Shown one piece after another: positions 22,517-34,092 of a DNA stretch of 64,000 nt. Below the pieces are notes generated by a model. That model worked only from the letters and a program-made list of their open reading frames with translations, made no database searches and was not told the origin of the DNA. Origin of the DNA: Paraphysoderma sedebokerense (lineage: Eukaryota > Blastocladiomycota > Physodermatomycetes > Physodermatales > Physodermataceae); the NCBI GenBank assembly GCA_025602915.1, contig JAHLJZ010000101.1, forward strand, positions 1 to 64,000, written 5' to 3'. Both the position numbers and the translations under genes were made by a program. Numbering within the stretch: the first letter of the stretch is position 1; each line of letters begins with the position of its first letter.

Positions 22517-24914
22517 ATGGCGACCAAATTTAGAGTTGTCCTTCGCAATATTAAGGCCCAAAATTTATTGATCAAAGATACAAAAACTAAAAGTAGCGAC
22601 CCATATTTGAAAGGCAATTTCGATAATTTTAAAACATTCCAAACAGAAGTTGTTCCCAAAAGTTTGTAGTTAAGTTTACGATGACGTTGAAGTTAACTCA
22701 TGAACTTGAGACTAAAATTTGTATATCGATGTTGATTTCTTTTCTTGGGTAGATTTAAATCCGGAATTTAAATTCGAGACGACGTTTTTCTATGAGACTA
22801 GATTCCCGAATAGACTTCATGAAAAGATGTTTAAAATTGAAGTCTTCGATAAAGACAAGTATTCCTCAGATGACTTTATGGGTATGTCACCCCCATTTTT
22901 TTTCATACACTCCAACATTGTCTCACCTACTTTTGACTTTAAATACTCAGGTTCTATCGAAATCGGTAAGAATTTTATGCAAAATGAATATGGGTTGTCA
23001 TGTTACCGTTTAGTTTTTGATGTTGACTTTTTACGTCGAAAAGACCTCCATACGTTAGCCACCGGTCCTGTCCGTCATGACATTCTCATTCGAGAATTCG
23101 GTAAACCAGCTGGACGATTATCCTTTGATTTGGAAATGGATTTATGGGATGATGTCGTCGTTACATTAAAAGATATCAATTGTGATCTCACCGGTATAGA
23201 AAGTTGGTTAAGCCACGATACGATTGATCCTTACATGAAAGTGTTTTTTGATTTTCAGTAAGTAGTTTTAATTGTGACTCTGGATTGGTGTAGAGCGTAC
23301 GAATTGCTTACAAGGTTGTTGGGAACTTGGTTTTTAGGCCAGATAATTTTGTAAAGACAACGTCGTGTAAGAACACGCTTAAACCATGTTGGTCTGATAC
23401 GAAACAGCTGGTTTTTAAAGCCCCTGCCAGGGTGAGTTATTTTATTTCAGATTTTGACTGTTATGGGTTTTGGTATTGTCTCTTGATTGTATGGCTAATT
23501 TGAAATCCGTGATAGCAAATTGTGAAGGGATCTGTCACGTTTACTCTCCTGGCTGACAAAACTATGACGAAAGATCCGTATCTTGGAGAAGCTAATGTAT
23601 GGAGATATTTAGACAATCTTACCGTCATAGCGTTTGAACTAATATGGTTTTGATAACCACGTATAGCTCAAGATTGAACCCTTCATCAACCGGACGGATG
23701 AACTACAAAAATTTAAAATAGAGTTAAAGAAACGAGATGGGAGTGCGTGGAGGCAGGATCAAAGTTATGTTGAAGGATTCGTGTTTATGAAGAATCTGCC
23801 ATGGTTAGCGCAAATGGCTAGAGGAACGCATACGGAGATTGGTTTGTTTCTTTCTTTCGAGTGATGCTTTTTTTGACGTGCGAAACTAAAGGTTGTTGTA
23901 GGCATTAATGACGGTGAACCGCTTGGTCCAAAGTTTCCTACTCCCAAAAGTTACAAGCCCGGGACGACATCGCCGACGTCAGGCAACACTTCTAACGGTG
24001 TCTCTAATGTCGCAGCCAATACATCTTCAAGTCCGAGTCAAAGTACGAATCCGGTATCTCCGATGAGTAATACTACCGCAACAACGACTGTTACAAATCA
24101 GCCCCCGTATCCGTCCTCTGGTAGTACTCCACCGTACGGCTCTGCATCGGCGGCTGCCAATGAGTATAGCACATACGGGGCACAAGCGCAGACGATGCCG
24201 ACTGTGGCACTGCCGGCGCCGGTCGCTTCAAATTCTCATTCGTCTTCAGTTCAATCACCACCGTATCCCACTGTTATTCATCGACCACCGTCTCCTAGTA
24301 TTCCACCTTACCCAACCTCTGTTCCTACGAATATCCCGCCGTACCCTACGAACAACGCTGCACCACTACCGACAGTGTACCCACCGACTTCCCCGAATTT
24401 GATGCCGCAAGCCTATCCACCTCCTGCCGTCAGTCCACCTTCCCCGTATTCTTCACGGCCGTCATCGTTTATTCAACCTACTTATCCACCTGCAGGTCCA
24501 AGTCTCAATATTCCGCCCATGACGATGCCGACGTTACAACATCCGAACGCTGCTGGATCGGCGTCGACGTCACCTTATTCCTCACTGAACAGACCACAGG
24601 CCAATCAACCCCAGTATCCATCTGCGGCTCCCATTTATCCCGCTTACCCTCCAACTCAATACGACGCAGCTCCGTCAGCTCCACCTGCCATTCCCTCCGG
24701 TGCTCCGCAATATCCGGCTTACAATTCCTCTGCCCCCAATTATGTTGCGTACCCTAACCAACCGGGGAACTCGGCCTTGATGTACCCGCCACAACAAAAT
24801 GCTCCGTATCCACCTGTTTCTCAACAGACAGGAGGAATGCCTGGCAATGTGTATCCACCTCCAGCTGTTTACCCACCCGCGCAAAGTCAGCAGGGTACTT
24901 GGGGCCGGCAGTAG
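22517..24914 (+). CDS. double-C2 protein with proline-rich tail
   Basis: Seven exons join in phase: 22517-22661, 22753-22881, 22951-23257, 23338-23431, 23516-23596, 23667-23841, 23902-24914 (647 residues). The first C2 domain (about 1-105) has SDPYLKGNF, KNLNPEFKFET and VFDKDKYSSDDFMG, with aspartates where Ca2+-binding C2 loops have them. A second C2-like block (about 170-270) has VVVTLKDINCD, DPYMKVFFDF and TLKPCWSD. Residues about 310-647 are a Pro/Tyr/Ser-rich tail with many PPYP and YPxYP units. C2 plus proline-rich tail recalls the cytokinesis proteins Inn1/Fic1, where the tail binds SH3 domains, but the second C2 makes this uncertain. The first donor (AAAA-GTTTGT) was chosen because it restores KNLNPEF. 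Confidence 0.85.
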
Positions 24915-26011
24915 TGTCAATGAAAACCGTTTTCACTTGGTCATAGTGACTTTTACGTTAGAGATGGGTTGCAGCGAAGAGTGAACTATAGATATTTTAA
25001 AGAGTTTACTAGGTGTGCTTCTTGACAACTGTATTGAGAATGGTTTTTATTAGAGATAATGATCGTGAAGTGAATATATGATTACGTTTTATATAGATAT
25101 TTATTTAATAAACTACAAGCGCAGGAAATGTTGTTTGTGCTTTGTAAATGAATTTTGCTCTGATTGCCGTGATGAATTCTCATTTCACATGTACAAGATT
25201 GGTTGGTCGATTGAACTGTGAATCACTGGGTTGAAAATTCACCCACTGGGTCACCATTCACCGACTGGCTAGGAGAAGAAGTCTAGAACACTTTACATGA
25301 CTGTGGCCGGGTATTTACAGTTGCTGGGATGTGTGATTCTGTTGGGGTTCTAGAACAAGAGGGGAAATTGGGATTTGGATAGATACAGAGTCAATCTGGT
25401 GCTGTATGACCTATCGCGGATGAAATCGACGAAGGACGATCTCGCACAATCCATGTCGAGATGATGTGTAGTGGATGAGTGCGGGTAAATCGCTGTGTGT
25501 CGTCGTGGGTGTGACTCTATTAGGGCTCTGTTCTTTTTTCTTCTGTTCCATTCTCTTCTGTGGTGTTCCATGCGGTTCCCGTATATGCATATGGGTAGAC
25601 ATGGGATGACAGATCGCGATGTCACGTGAGCAGATTATGCTTGTGCGGCAAGGGCCATGGCTCCATGCGGCATCGCTCCACTTTGACAATGGTTCATGTC
25701 TATTCCCTCAGTATTCCCTCTCTCGGCTCTCCGTCGAATTCCAATAGTATTCCCTCCCTCGCACTCCCTCGCATTCCAGACCCCCATTGTTCTCGCGCGG
25801 CCTCACTAGATATACGCCCGCCCATCGCTCATTCCATCACTGATCACTCTGCACACACAACGACTCTCTCACTCGCAAGAGTCCAGACCCGCTTTCCCGC
25901 ATTCTCCGTTCCCTATACCCCTATGCTCTCGGCCTTGCTATAGATAAAACGCTCCCTTCTCCGCTCCGTCCCCTCTCCCAAGTCCGACCTTCATACCCCA
26001 ATCTATAAATC
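24915..26011. other. 3' region of the C2 gene and promoter of HHK-A
   Basis: No coding exon is supported. The 3' half is C/T-rich with repeated CCCTC motifs (25690-26000), a typical leader of a fungal signalling gene. Short open frames on both strands here look like chance. Confidence 0.4.
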
Positions 26012-28888
26012 ATGGACGCTGACTTTGCCGATTCGGGCCCTGGTGTGTATATCCCCTTTCCTCTTCTTTGTCGACCGCTTTCGAGAAAATATAATCTCAT
26101 CCCTGGTGCTTCCTTTGTGTTCAGGTACCAATCCAAGTTTCACGAAATGCCAAGCCTCCGAACCGCACACCTTTGACAACCACGACATCTCCGGTCGACC
26201 CTTGAAGCGTCGGCGAACCGAGGAACCGTGGAATACAGACTATTTCCTTGAACACATCACCGACGCTACAAGGAGATGGGATATTCAAAGCGGTGTTCTC
26301 ATGTGGAGCTCGAAAATTGAAGTTTTACTCGGTTACGACGTTAAAGATATTCCAGTGTCCATTGATTGGTGGCGGCATTCCATCCATCCGGATGATCGAC
26401 AACGCATCACCGACAGTTTGGATGCCTTTTTCGAAATGACGAGCCAGTATTGGAATGAAGAGTACCGCTACAGAATTTCGTCCGGCGGTTACATCACGAT
26501 TGTGGACCGTTTGCAAATCATTCGAGACCAGGATGGCAAAGCCGTGACAGTCGTCGGGGCAATGTTTAATCCTCTGCAACGATGTCAACTAGACGAAGCC
26601 CTCAATTCACCGAGAGCACAGTTGATGCGGGATATTCGTCAAGGAAAGATTTCATCGGATGAACTGCGGTATCAGACTCAGCTGATCAAAACCATCACGG
26701 ATAACACGACATCCGGCTTATTCATGATGGATGCAAAGGGCCGTCCAACGGTAAGCTAGAATCGATTCAAAATTCTAACGCATTAAATTGTGAACTCACA
26801 TGCTTATCTTTTCTCTGCAGTTCATGAACCCCGCCTCTGAGAAAATAACAGGATACAAACTCTCTGAAATCTCTTCTCGTCCCCTACACTATGCTGTCCA
26901 TTATAAGAGACCCGACGGTTCTTACTATCCAATGGAAGAGTGCCCCGTTGACAACTCCCAAGCAGCCCTAGTCCCTATGCAAAATCAGGAAGAAATCTTT
27001 GTCGATAAATACGGTCGTCTTTTCCCGGTAATTTGGTCCATCGCCCCACTCGAGAAGGACAATAAAACAGTCGGCGCAGTACTCGAATTCAGAGACGTCA
27101 CGCACGAAAAAGCTGCGCAGGCAGAACGACTCAAAACCAAGCTCGAGGCGGAGCAACAGCTCGTTAGAGCACAAGAGGCAGAGAGTCATCGTCGTATGCT
27201 CACTGAATTCATCGATTACGTTTGCCATGAAATAAGAAACCCATTACATGGAATCGCTGCCAGTACTGAATTTCTCACCTCCACCTTCCTGCATCTCCAA
27301 CAAGCCGTTGACTCCAAAGCGTCTGATGCTTTCAAGAAAGCTCTTAGTGAGGGGCAACAGCATTTAGAAAGCATTCGACAATGTGTGGATCATCAAACAT
27401 TGATCACGAATAACGTCCTCGATTTATCACGATTCGAAGCTGGGCAAGTCGATTTATGCAATGAAGTGTTTGAACCGTGCTCGTTGATGCGACAAACTAT
27501 CAATATTATTCGTGGTAGAATCATCGAAAAGAAGATAAAACTACGGGAGGTTTGTTTGAGTGGTCAACCAGGTGACGAAAAGGATATAAGAAAGTATTTA
27601 GTGAAAGGCGACCTCACGAGATTGCGTCAGCTTTTATTGAACTTGGTCGGCAACGCTATCAAGTTCACGCCTGAGAATGGGGAGATTGAAGTGCGTCTCG
27701 ATAAATTGACGAGACAAGATTCTGTGGTGACATTGGTTGGAGCCGTCAGTGATACCGGAGTAGGAATGACACCTGATGAGCAGTGGCATGTCTTTCAGCG
27801 GTTTTATCAGTCTAATAAAAAGATTAGTTCCGAATACGGTGGGTCAGGCTTAGGTAAGCAGTGGTGTCACGCTTTTTATAATTAGGTTTAATCATAACTG
27901 TCTTTTTGGATGTTTAAACTTATGTTATGGTTGTTTCTTTATTCATGGTTTCCCTCGTCATCAGGTCTCAATATATGCGACCAGATCGTAAAACTTATGA
28001 ATGGTTCGATCCAAGTTACGTCCGAGAAAAACGTTGGGTCTACCTTCAAGTTCACAGTTCAACTCTCCATCCCAACGGAATCTGAAATCCAGGCTTATTT
28101 AGCGTCACGCAAATACACTGCGCAAGAAACCTCACATCCTCCGACGCCCGTACAATCCCCTCCTCCTGACTCACTTTCTTCCTCGTTAAAAGACAAAAAA
28201 GATCACGTCGCACGACAAGATTCACACGCTGCAATTACCAAACGGATAAAAAAAGTGTTAGTCGTGGAAGATAACAAGATCAATCAAAAGATCGTTACCA
28301 AATATTTATCTAAATTAGGTTACGTCTATGCTGTTGCGAATAATGGGTTAGAAGCTGTGAATATGTATATTGAAAGACTGCGGTCGTGTCATGGGTCCGG
28401 TGAAGATGGACATTTCGATTTCGTGTTGATGGATATGGAAATGCCAGTGATGGATGGTTCGTTCTGGACTTCGTTCGCTCACTTGTGTTTTGTATCTGAA
28501 TCTTATATTTTTATGTGTTACATTCTCTTTAGGGAGGGAAGCCACCAAACGCATTCGTGAATTCGAAGACTCCTTGTCCACGTCATCTTCGTTCCAGCCA
28601 TCCCAGTCAGAGTTTACCCCGTCCTCACCGCTATCACCCTCACCGTCCTCCTTCCCGCAAAATTCATCCTCCCAAACTCCCATTTCGACGTCCACCTCAT
28701 CACACACCCCTCCTCATTCTACCCACGCCAAAAGAACCCCAATCGTAGCGTTAAGTGGGAACGCCCGGGACGAAAAAATCAAAGAAGCTCTGGATTGCGG
28801 TGTAGACGATTACCTCATTAAACCTTGTAACCAACAAGTCTTGGAAAAAATGATTCAAAAATGGGAACATGAAGTCAATGCTAGTTGA
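26012..28888 (+). CDS. hybrid histidine kinase A (PAS-PAS-HisKA-HATPase-REC)
   Basis: Five exons join in phase: 26012-26042, 26125-26750, 26821-27853, 27965-28456, 28533-28888 (845 residues). A basic cluster KRRR lies at residues 38-41. PAS 1 (about 55-185) includes RRWDIQSG, SIHPDDR and GAMFNP. PAS 2 (about 190-310) is split by intron 2. The H box VCHEIRNPLHG carries the phosphorylatable His at about 355. The N box is NLVGNAIKFTPENG, G1 is DTGVGM and G2 is GGSGLG. The receiver has LVVEDNKINQ, the acceptor Asp in VLMDMEMP (about 720) and the lysine in LIKPCN. All catalytic residues are present. No membrane segment, so the protein is soluble and would sense through PAS domains and feed an Ypd1-type phosphotransfer protein. 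First of four tandem paralogues. Confidence 0.93.
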
Positions 28889-30217
28889 CAATTCAAATCA
28901 ATTGAGGAATCGTCAGTGGCAGTGTAACATTTTGTCAATTGTAATCTTATTGTAAGTTTTCAAAAGTACTCAGTAACTCGAGTGCAGATAGTTTGTTTAT
29001 ACCTAGTTTGCGGATATATCGCAACAGTACCGATCGGGTTTGAGTAGCGTGTTAGTTTTAAAACTTAATTTCGGTATCATTGATGAGTGTGTAGTTGGTA
29101 CAATCTTGTTGTTTATATATATAAAGTTGTAATCATATTCTCATTATACCTTTGACTTTTGAAGTACACCAATATCTTTTTGTTAGGTATCCCTATCAGT
29201 ACAGACGTTTTTGATTTACTCGCCAAAGAATTGACCAACTGTTAAAAAAATTAAAACTGATCGTGGTATCGGGCCATTCAATATTCCCGAATTTCGACTT
29301 TTGGTAGTCAAATTGTTATTTTCAATCCCACTGTTTGTCATGTTTCAATGCCTTCCGATTTCAGTGTTAAAAAACGAAGCGAGGCCTTTTGCCAAGGGTC
29401 CAGGGCCTCAGTGCGGATCCAACTTCTAAGCCTGCTTTCGATTTACATCGAATCTGACATGTCGGTCTAGATCATTCAGATCAGGAAGAGGCGAAAACGA
29501 GCGTGAATTTGTGACCACTGACCAGTGTAGTATTCACTCTTGTGCAAATTCGATCAAGCAGTATGTGGACTATGTGTGTTGCATAATTGCATTTGGCATC
29601 GGCGATGCGCAGGAGAAAATAGAGAGAAGCTAACGTGGCAACTGTCATGTTCATATCCATGAATTTTTGACGGTTGTACAATCGGGGTTAAGACCTTGCA
29701 TCGATGTGCAACGTGTATAGCAGTAAAAAAATAGACGGCTTGCATCGGTACTACTTGGCGGGCAAAACTGGGCAAAAGTTCTCGGTTTGCGATATATGCA
29801 TGTTATGACTGATAAGAAACATTCTCAGGGAGCATTCGATTGTGTATCTGACAACAGGAACAATTGGACAATCAGACAATCCGCTCCGTCTGTTTATCTT
29901 GTTGATGGGTTACTCTATTGTCACTATAGGATGAAAGACGTCATGCCTCATGGTCGCAATACAGTCGAGAATCTAGCCTCGAGTTCTGTCTTGTTATAGG
30001 TGATCTCCTGCGATCTCTTGTATTATCTTCAGGCGGTTACATCCATATACGTCAAACAAGAATCCCTCCCCACAGTCCAGATGCCTCATCTAGATGCGGT
30101 CATCGACCTTCTCCTTCTTCCTTGGCTGTTACATGTTTGCACGTCTTTTATGCTTAGCCCGTCCTTATAAAAAGGAGGGTTTCCCTCCTTCAACTTTGAA
30201 TATTTTTTACCGTCCGC
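28889..30217. other. spacer between HHK-A and HHK-B
   Basis: 1.3 kb, 3' region of HHK-A and promoter of HHK-B. Open frames up to 73 codons on either strand show no family signal. Confidence 0.4.
30166..30175 (+). promoter_or_regulatory. TATA box of HHK-B
   Basis: TATAAAAAGG lies 43 bp before the chosen ATG of HHK-B, followed by a C/T-rich leader. Position and sequence fit a core promoter element. Confidence 0.55.
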
Positions 30218-33047
30218 ATGTCATATATCATGGGTCATCAGGATTTTAAAGAATTCGACTTTAGTATGTGTAAAGTCATTGTTCCTTGACTCGCATGTTG
30301 CTTGGTGTTAACAGAGTTTTCCCCACTTATACAGGCTCTTTCACGGGTAGTTTGATCGACCAACTATCTGTAGAACATGCTCAGCCCTGTGATCCTGAAT
30401 CCGGTAGGCCTTGTAAACGTCAGCGAAGAGGAGCACCTTTGAGTAATGTCTTCTGTCTGGAACAAATGAACGATGTCCTTCGACGGTGGGATGTTCAAAG
30501 TGGCGTCATTATGTGGGGCTCGAAAACTGAATTTTTATTCGGATATAAAGTTGAAGAAATTTCCGGTTCAGTAGAATGGTGGCGTGACTCTATTCACCCT
30601 GATGACAGAAACCGTGTGGTTGAGAGTATCAATCAATGCTTTGAAGGTGTGAGTCAGTTTTGGGGTGACCAATATCGCTTCAAGATTTCAACGGGCTATT
30701 ACATCACGATTGTGGATCAGTTACACATTATGAGAGACGAACTCGGCAAAGCAGTGACTGCAGTTGGGGCCATGTTTAATCCTTTACAACGTTCCCAACT
30801 TGATCGTCTTCTCGATTCATCTCGGGCAAAGCTGTTACACGACGTTCGCCAACGAAACGCTTCAGCTCACGAATTGCGGTATCAGACTCAACTTATCAAA
30901 GCTATAGCGGAGAATACAACTTCAGCTTTAATTATGGAAGATGCAGATGGCCATCCAACGGTAAGCTGCCCTCGTCGATGTCACAATAAAGGTAATCGCT
31001 TACATTTAGTTTGTTTTCAAACAGTATATGAATCTGGCTGCAGAAAAAATAACAGGGTATAAACTTGCAGAAATCTCGTCTCGTCCTCTCCACGATGCTA
31101 TTCACTATAAACGGCCTGACGGGTCTCATTATCCCATCGAAGAATGCTATGCTGCCAATTGTCAAGCTGCTATCCTCCCCCTGCAAAACCAAGAAGATAC
31201 CGCAGTCGACAAATATGGTCGTGTATTCCCTGTGGTTTTCTCTATCGCTCCTGTCGAGGATGATGGTCAAAAAGTTGGTGCGGTACTTGAATTTCGAGAC
31301 GTGACCCAGGGAAAAGCAGCTGAAGCGGACCGACTCAAAACTAAACTCGACGCAGAGCAACAGCTGGTTAGGGCACAAGAGGCCGAAAATCATCGTCGTG
31401 TACTCACTGAATTCATCGATTATGTCTGCCATGAAATAAGAAATCCGTTACATGGGATCGCTGCTAGTACCGAATTCCTTTCTACTACATTTTCGGATCT
31501 CGAAGAAGCACTTAAATCGGGATCAATGGACGCTTTGAAAAAGGCCTTAGAAGAAGGAAAACAACATCTAGAAAGTATTCGGCATTGTGTTGATCATCAA
31601 ACCCTCATCACGAACAACGTGCTCGATTTGTCACGATTCGAAGCTGGCAAAGTTGAGTTGTGCGATGAAGTGTTTGTACCATGCTTGTTGGTCAATCAAA
31701 CTGTGAACATTCTTCGTGGTAAAATCATCGAAAAGGGTATAAGAGTCGTCGGAGACTTTATTGATAAAGTTACTAGTGATGTGGATATCACACAGTATTT
31801 GGTGAAAGGAGACGCTACTAAAATACGTCAGTTACTATTGAATTTGGTTAGCAATGCCATCAAATTTACGCCCAAGAATGGGGAAATCGAGGTGCGGTTC
31901 GAATCGTTGGTCAGAACAGATTCAGTGGCAACGTTGACAGGATCAGTGAGGGATACCGGTGTCGGAATGACACCAGATGAGGTTTGGCACGTTTTTCAAC
32001 GGTTTTATCAAACGAATAAGAAGATTAGCTCCGAGTATGGTGGTTCTGGTTTAGGTAAGGCTACATTCATGCCTTCACGGTTGAACTTGTTTGTGACGTC
32101 GCTTATTGATTCTGGTGACTAACTTGACATATGCTTCCTTTATTTTGTGTTCTCCGATTACATTAGGTCTTAATATATGTGACCAAATTGTCAAACTTAT
32201 GAACGGTTCAATTGATGTTACGTCCGAGAAGAACGTCGGGTCAACTTTTAGATTCACGGTTCAATTATCCAATCCGACAGAATCAGAAATCCAAGAGTAC
32301 TTAAATTCACACAATTACAACTCCCAGATTTCACACGATAATTCTCGTCCTCCGACTCCCACGTCCTCCCCGCCTGTAAAGAAAACTCATTCTTCTCGGA
32401 TAGAATCAGAAACACAAGTTATTCAACGGTTCAAGAAAGTCTTGGTCGTGGAAGATAACAAGATAAACCAGAAAATTGTTACAAAATATCTGAAGAAATT
32501 GGGCTACGATTTTTCGGTCGCTAATAATGGATTAGAAGCAGTAAACATGGTTATTGAAGCAATCCGCGCTCATCGTGAATCTAGTGAGGAAGTGCCATTC
32601 GATTTCGTGTTGATGGATATGGAGATGCCGGTTATGAATGGTTCGTAGCAATTCCGCACTACGTGTTGCCTTTATTCTTCGCTTAACCTGTTATATTGTG
32701 ATTTGCAATTTTAAGGAAGGGAAGCAACCAAACGCATTCGCGACTTTGAAAACTCTATTTCTACTTTGGCTCTGTCTCATTCTTTACCACCGACACCTTC
32801 ATCGCCCTCCCGTTCTTCAACCGACATATTACAGCATCCTGTCAATTCTGACCGCCCTAAAATAAGAACTCCGATCGTAGCATTAAGTGGGAACGCTCGT
32901 AAAGAGAAAATTAAAGAGGCCTTAGATTGCGGTGTAGATGATTACCTTATTAAACCATGTAATCTAGAAGGTTTAGAAAAGATGATTCAAAAATGGGAAG
33001 TTTTCGTTGACAAGCGTAATGAATTGAATGTGTCAACGGTGATTTAA
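30218..33047 (+). CDS. hybrid histidine kinase B (PAS-PAS-HisKA-HATPase-REC)
   Basis: Five exons join in phase: 30218-30263, 30335-30960, 31025-32054, 32167-32640, 32716-33047 (835 residues). An alternative ATG lies 4 codons downstream (30230). Exon 2 is 626 nt, the same length as in HHK-A. A KRQR cluster precedes PAS 1. The His in VCHEIRNPLHG is at about 360, with N box NLVSNAIKFTPKNG, DTGVGM and GGSGLG. The receiver acceptor Asp in VLMDMEMP is at about 718. All key residues are intact. A difference from A: exon 3 begins YMNLAAEKITG where the others have FMNPA. The spacer before the second receiver half is shorter and Ser/Pro-rich. It should act like HHK-A, with PAS-sensed input that is unknown. 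Confidence 0.93.
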
Positions 33048-34092
33048 ATAGTATGAAGGGAGTCATGTATTATAATTATTAAGTCGTGTAAAGTATTGTA
33101 GTTTCCGTTTCTTTTTTCCGTTTCTTCCTCAACATTGCGTTGAAAAATTGTTTGTCTCAATAGTACAGACTATTCGTTGAAAGTGAGAGAATGTACAATA
33201 TTTGTTAGTGTCAAGTGATTAGTGTCTTTATTGTGACAGTACTTGCAGTTAATCACTGTTCAGTTATTGCAGTTTGTGATTTATGTGTTTAGTTGCAGTA
33301 ATACAATTAACATTATCCTATTAAAATAAGCGTTTATTGTTAGTTGATTTATTCGTAGCTGTGGTTAATCAAGTATTTGTTCGTATACACCCCATGATGA
33401 CACAATACGGTTGTCGTTGAGTTCAGAGTTAATCACTTGGTTTCCAACTATACACAGTTTGTCATCCTCGTGGTTTCAAGATAATGGCGGGAAGTAACTT
33501 TAGGCGTAGACATGTCGGAGTTTCTATGTAGACGATCTGCGGTATTTCGGTTACACGACAGGATTGTGATAGTTTGACACACAAAGTATCAACCACATTA
33601 CAACCTGATTCAGGAATAACAATAGTGAATACATCGCAGATGGGATCGCTCATAAAGAAATGACGTGGAAATCTTGAGTTCGCTATTGTCTTTGGTGCAT
33701 GTCAACCATCGTCGCAGCGCAAACAACAATAGGAAATAACTGATGTTGTGGCACACGATCAGGGCGGCCAAAATTTTTTTACTAGTATGGCCAGGTGTGA
33801 CGATCGAAATTGTCATGGCCAAACGTTGAGATACACTGCGTTCAGTACTCCATCTATCGTCAACAGCTATTGTTGATATCTTCTGTCGTTGCTGGGAGCC
33901 CAGCCACGAGCGGTGTTATTTTGACGACACTTTTTATTCTTCCATTTTAATTAACATCAAATCGCCTCAAACACGAATCCTTCACAAAGTCCGCATTTTC
34001 GCTGAATGCGATAACTATTGCTGTTGGAAATCTATGCTTAAAACTTAACGTTCCCCACCTTTTAAGCCTTCTGCCTTCGCCTCTAAGAAATT
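33048..34092. other. spacer between HHK-B and HHK-C
   Basis: 1.0 kb without a supported exon. Holds the 3' region of HHK-B and the promoter of HHK-C. CAGTTATTGCAG-like short repeats occur at about 33250-33300. Confidence 0.4.

Noticed and set aside
25350-25943. Overlapping frames of 90-105 codons on both strands upstream of HHK-A
   Set aside because: They lie in a C/T-rich promoter region, overlap each other and show no domain.
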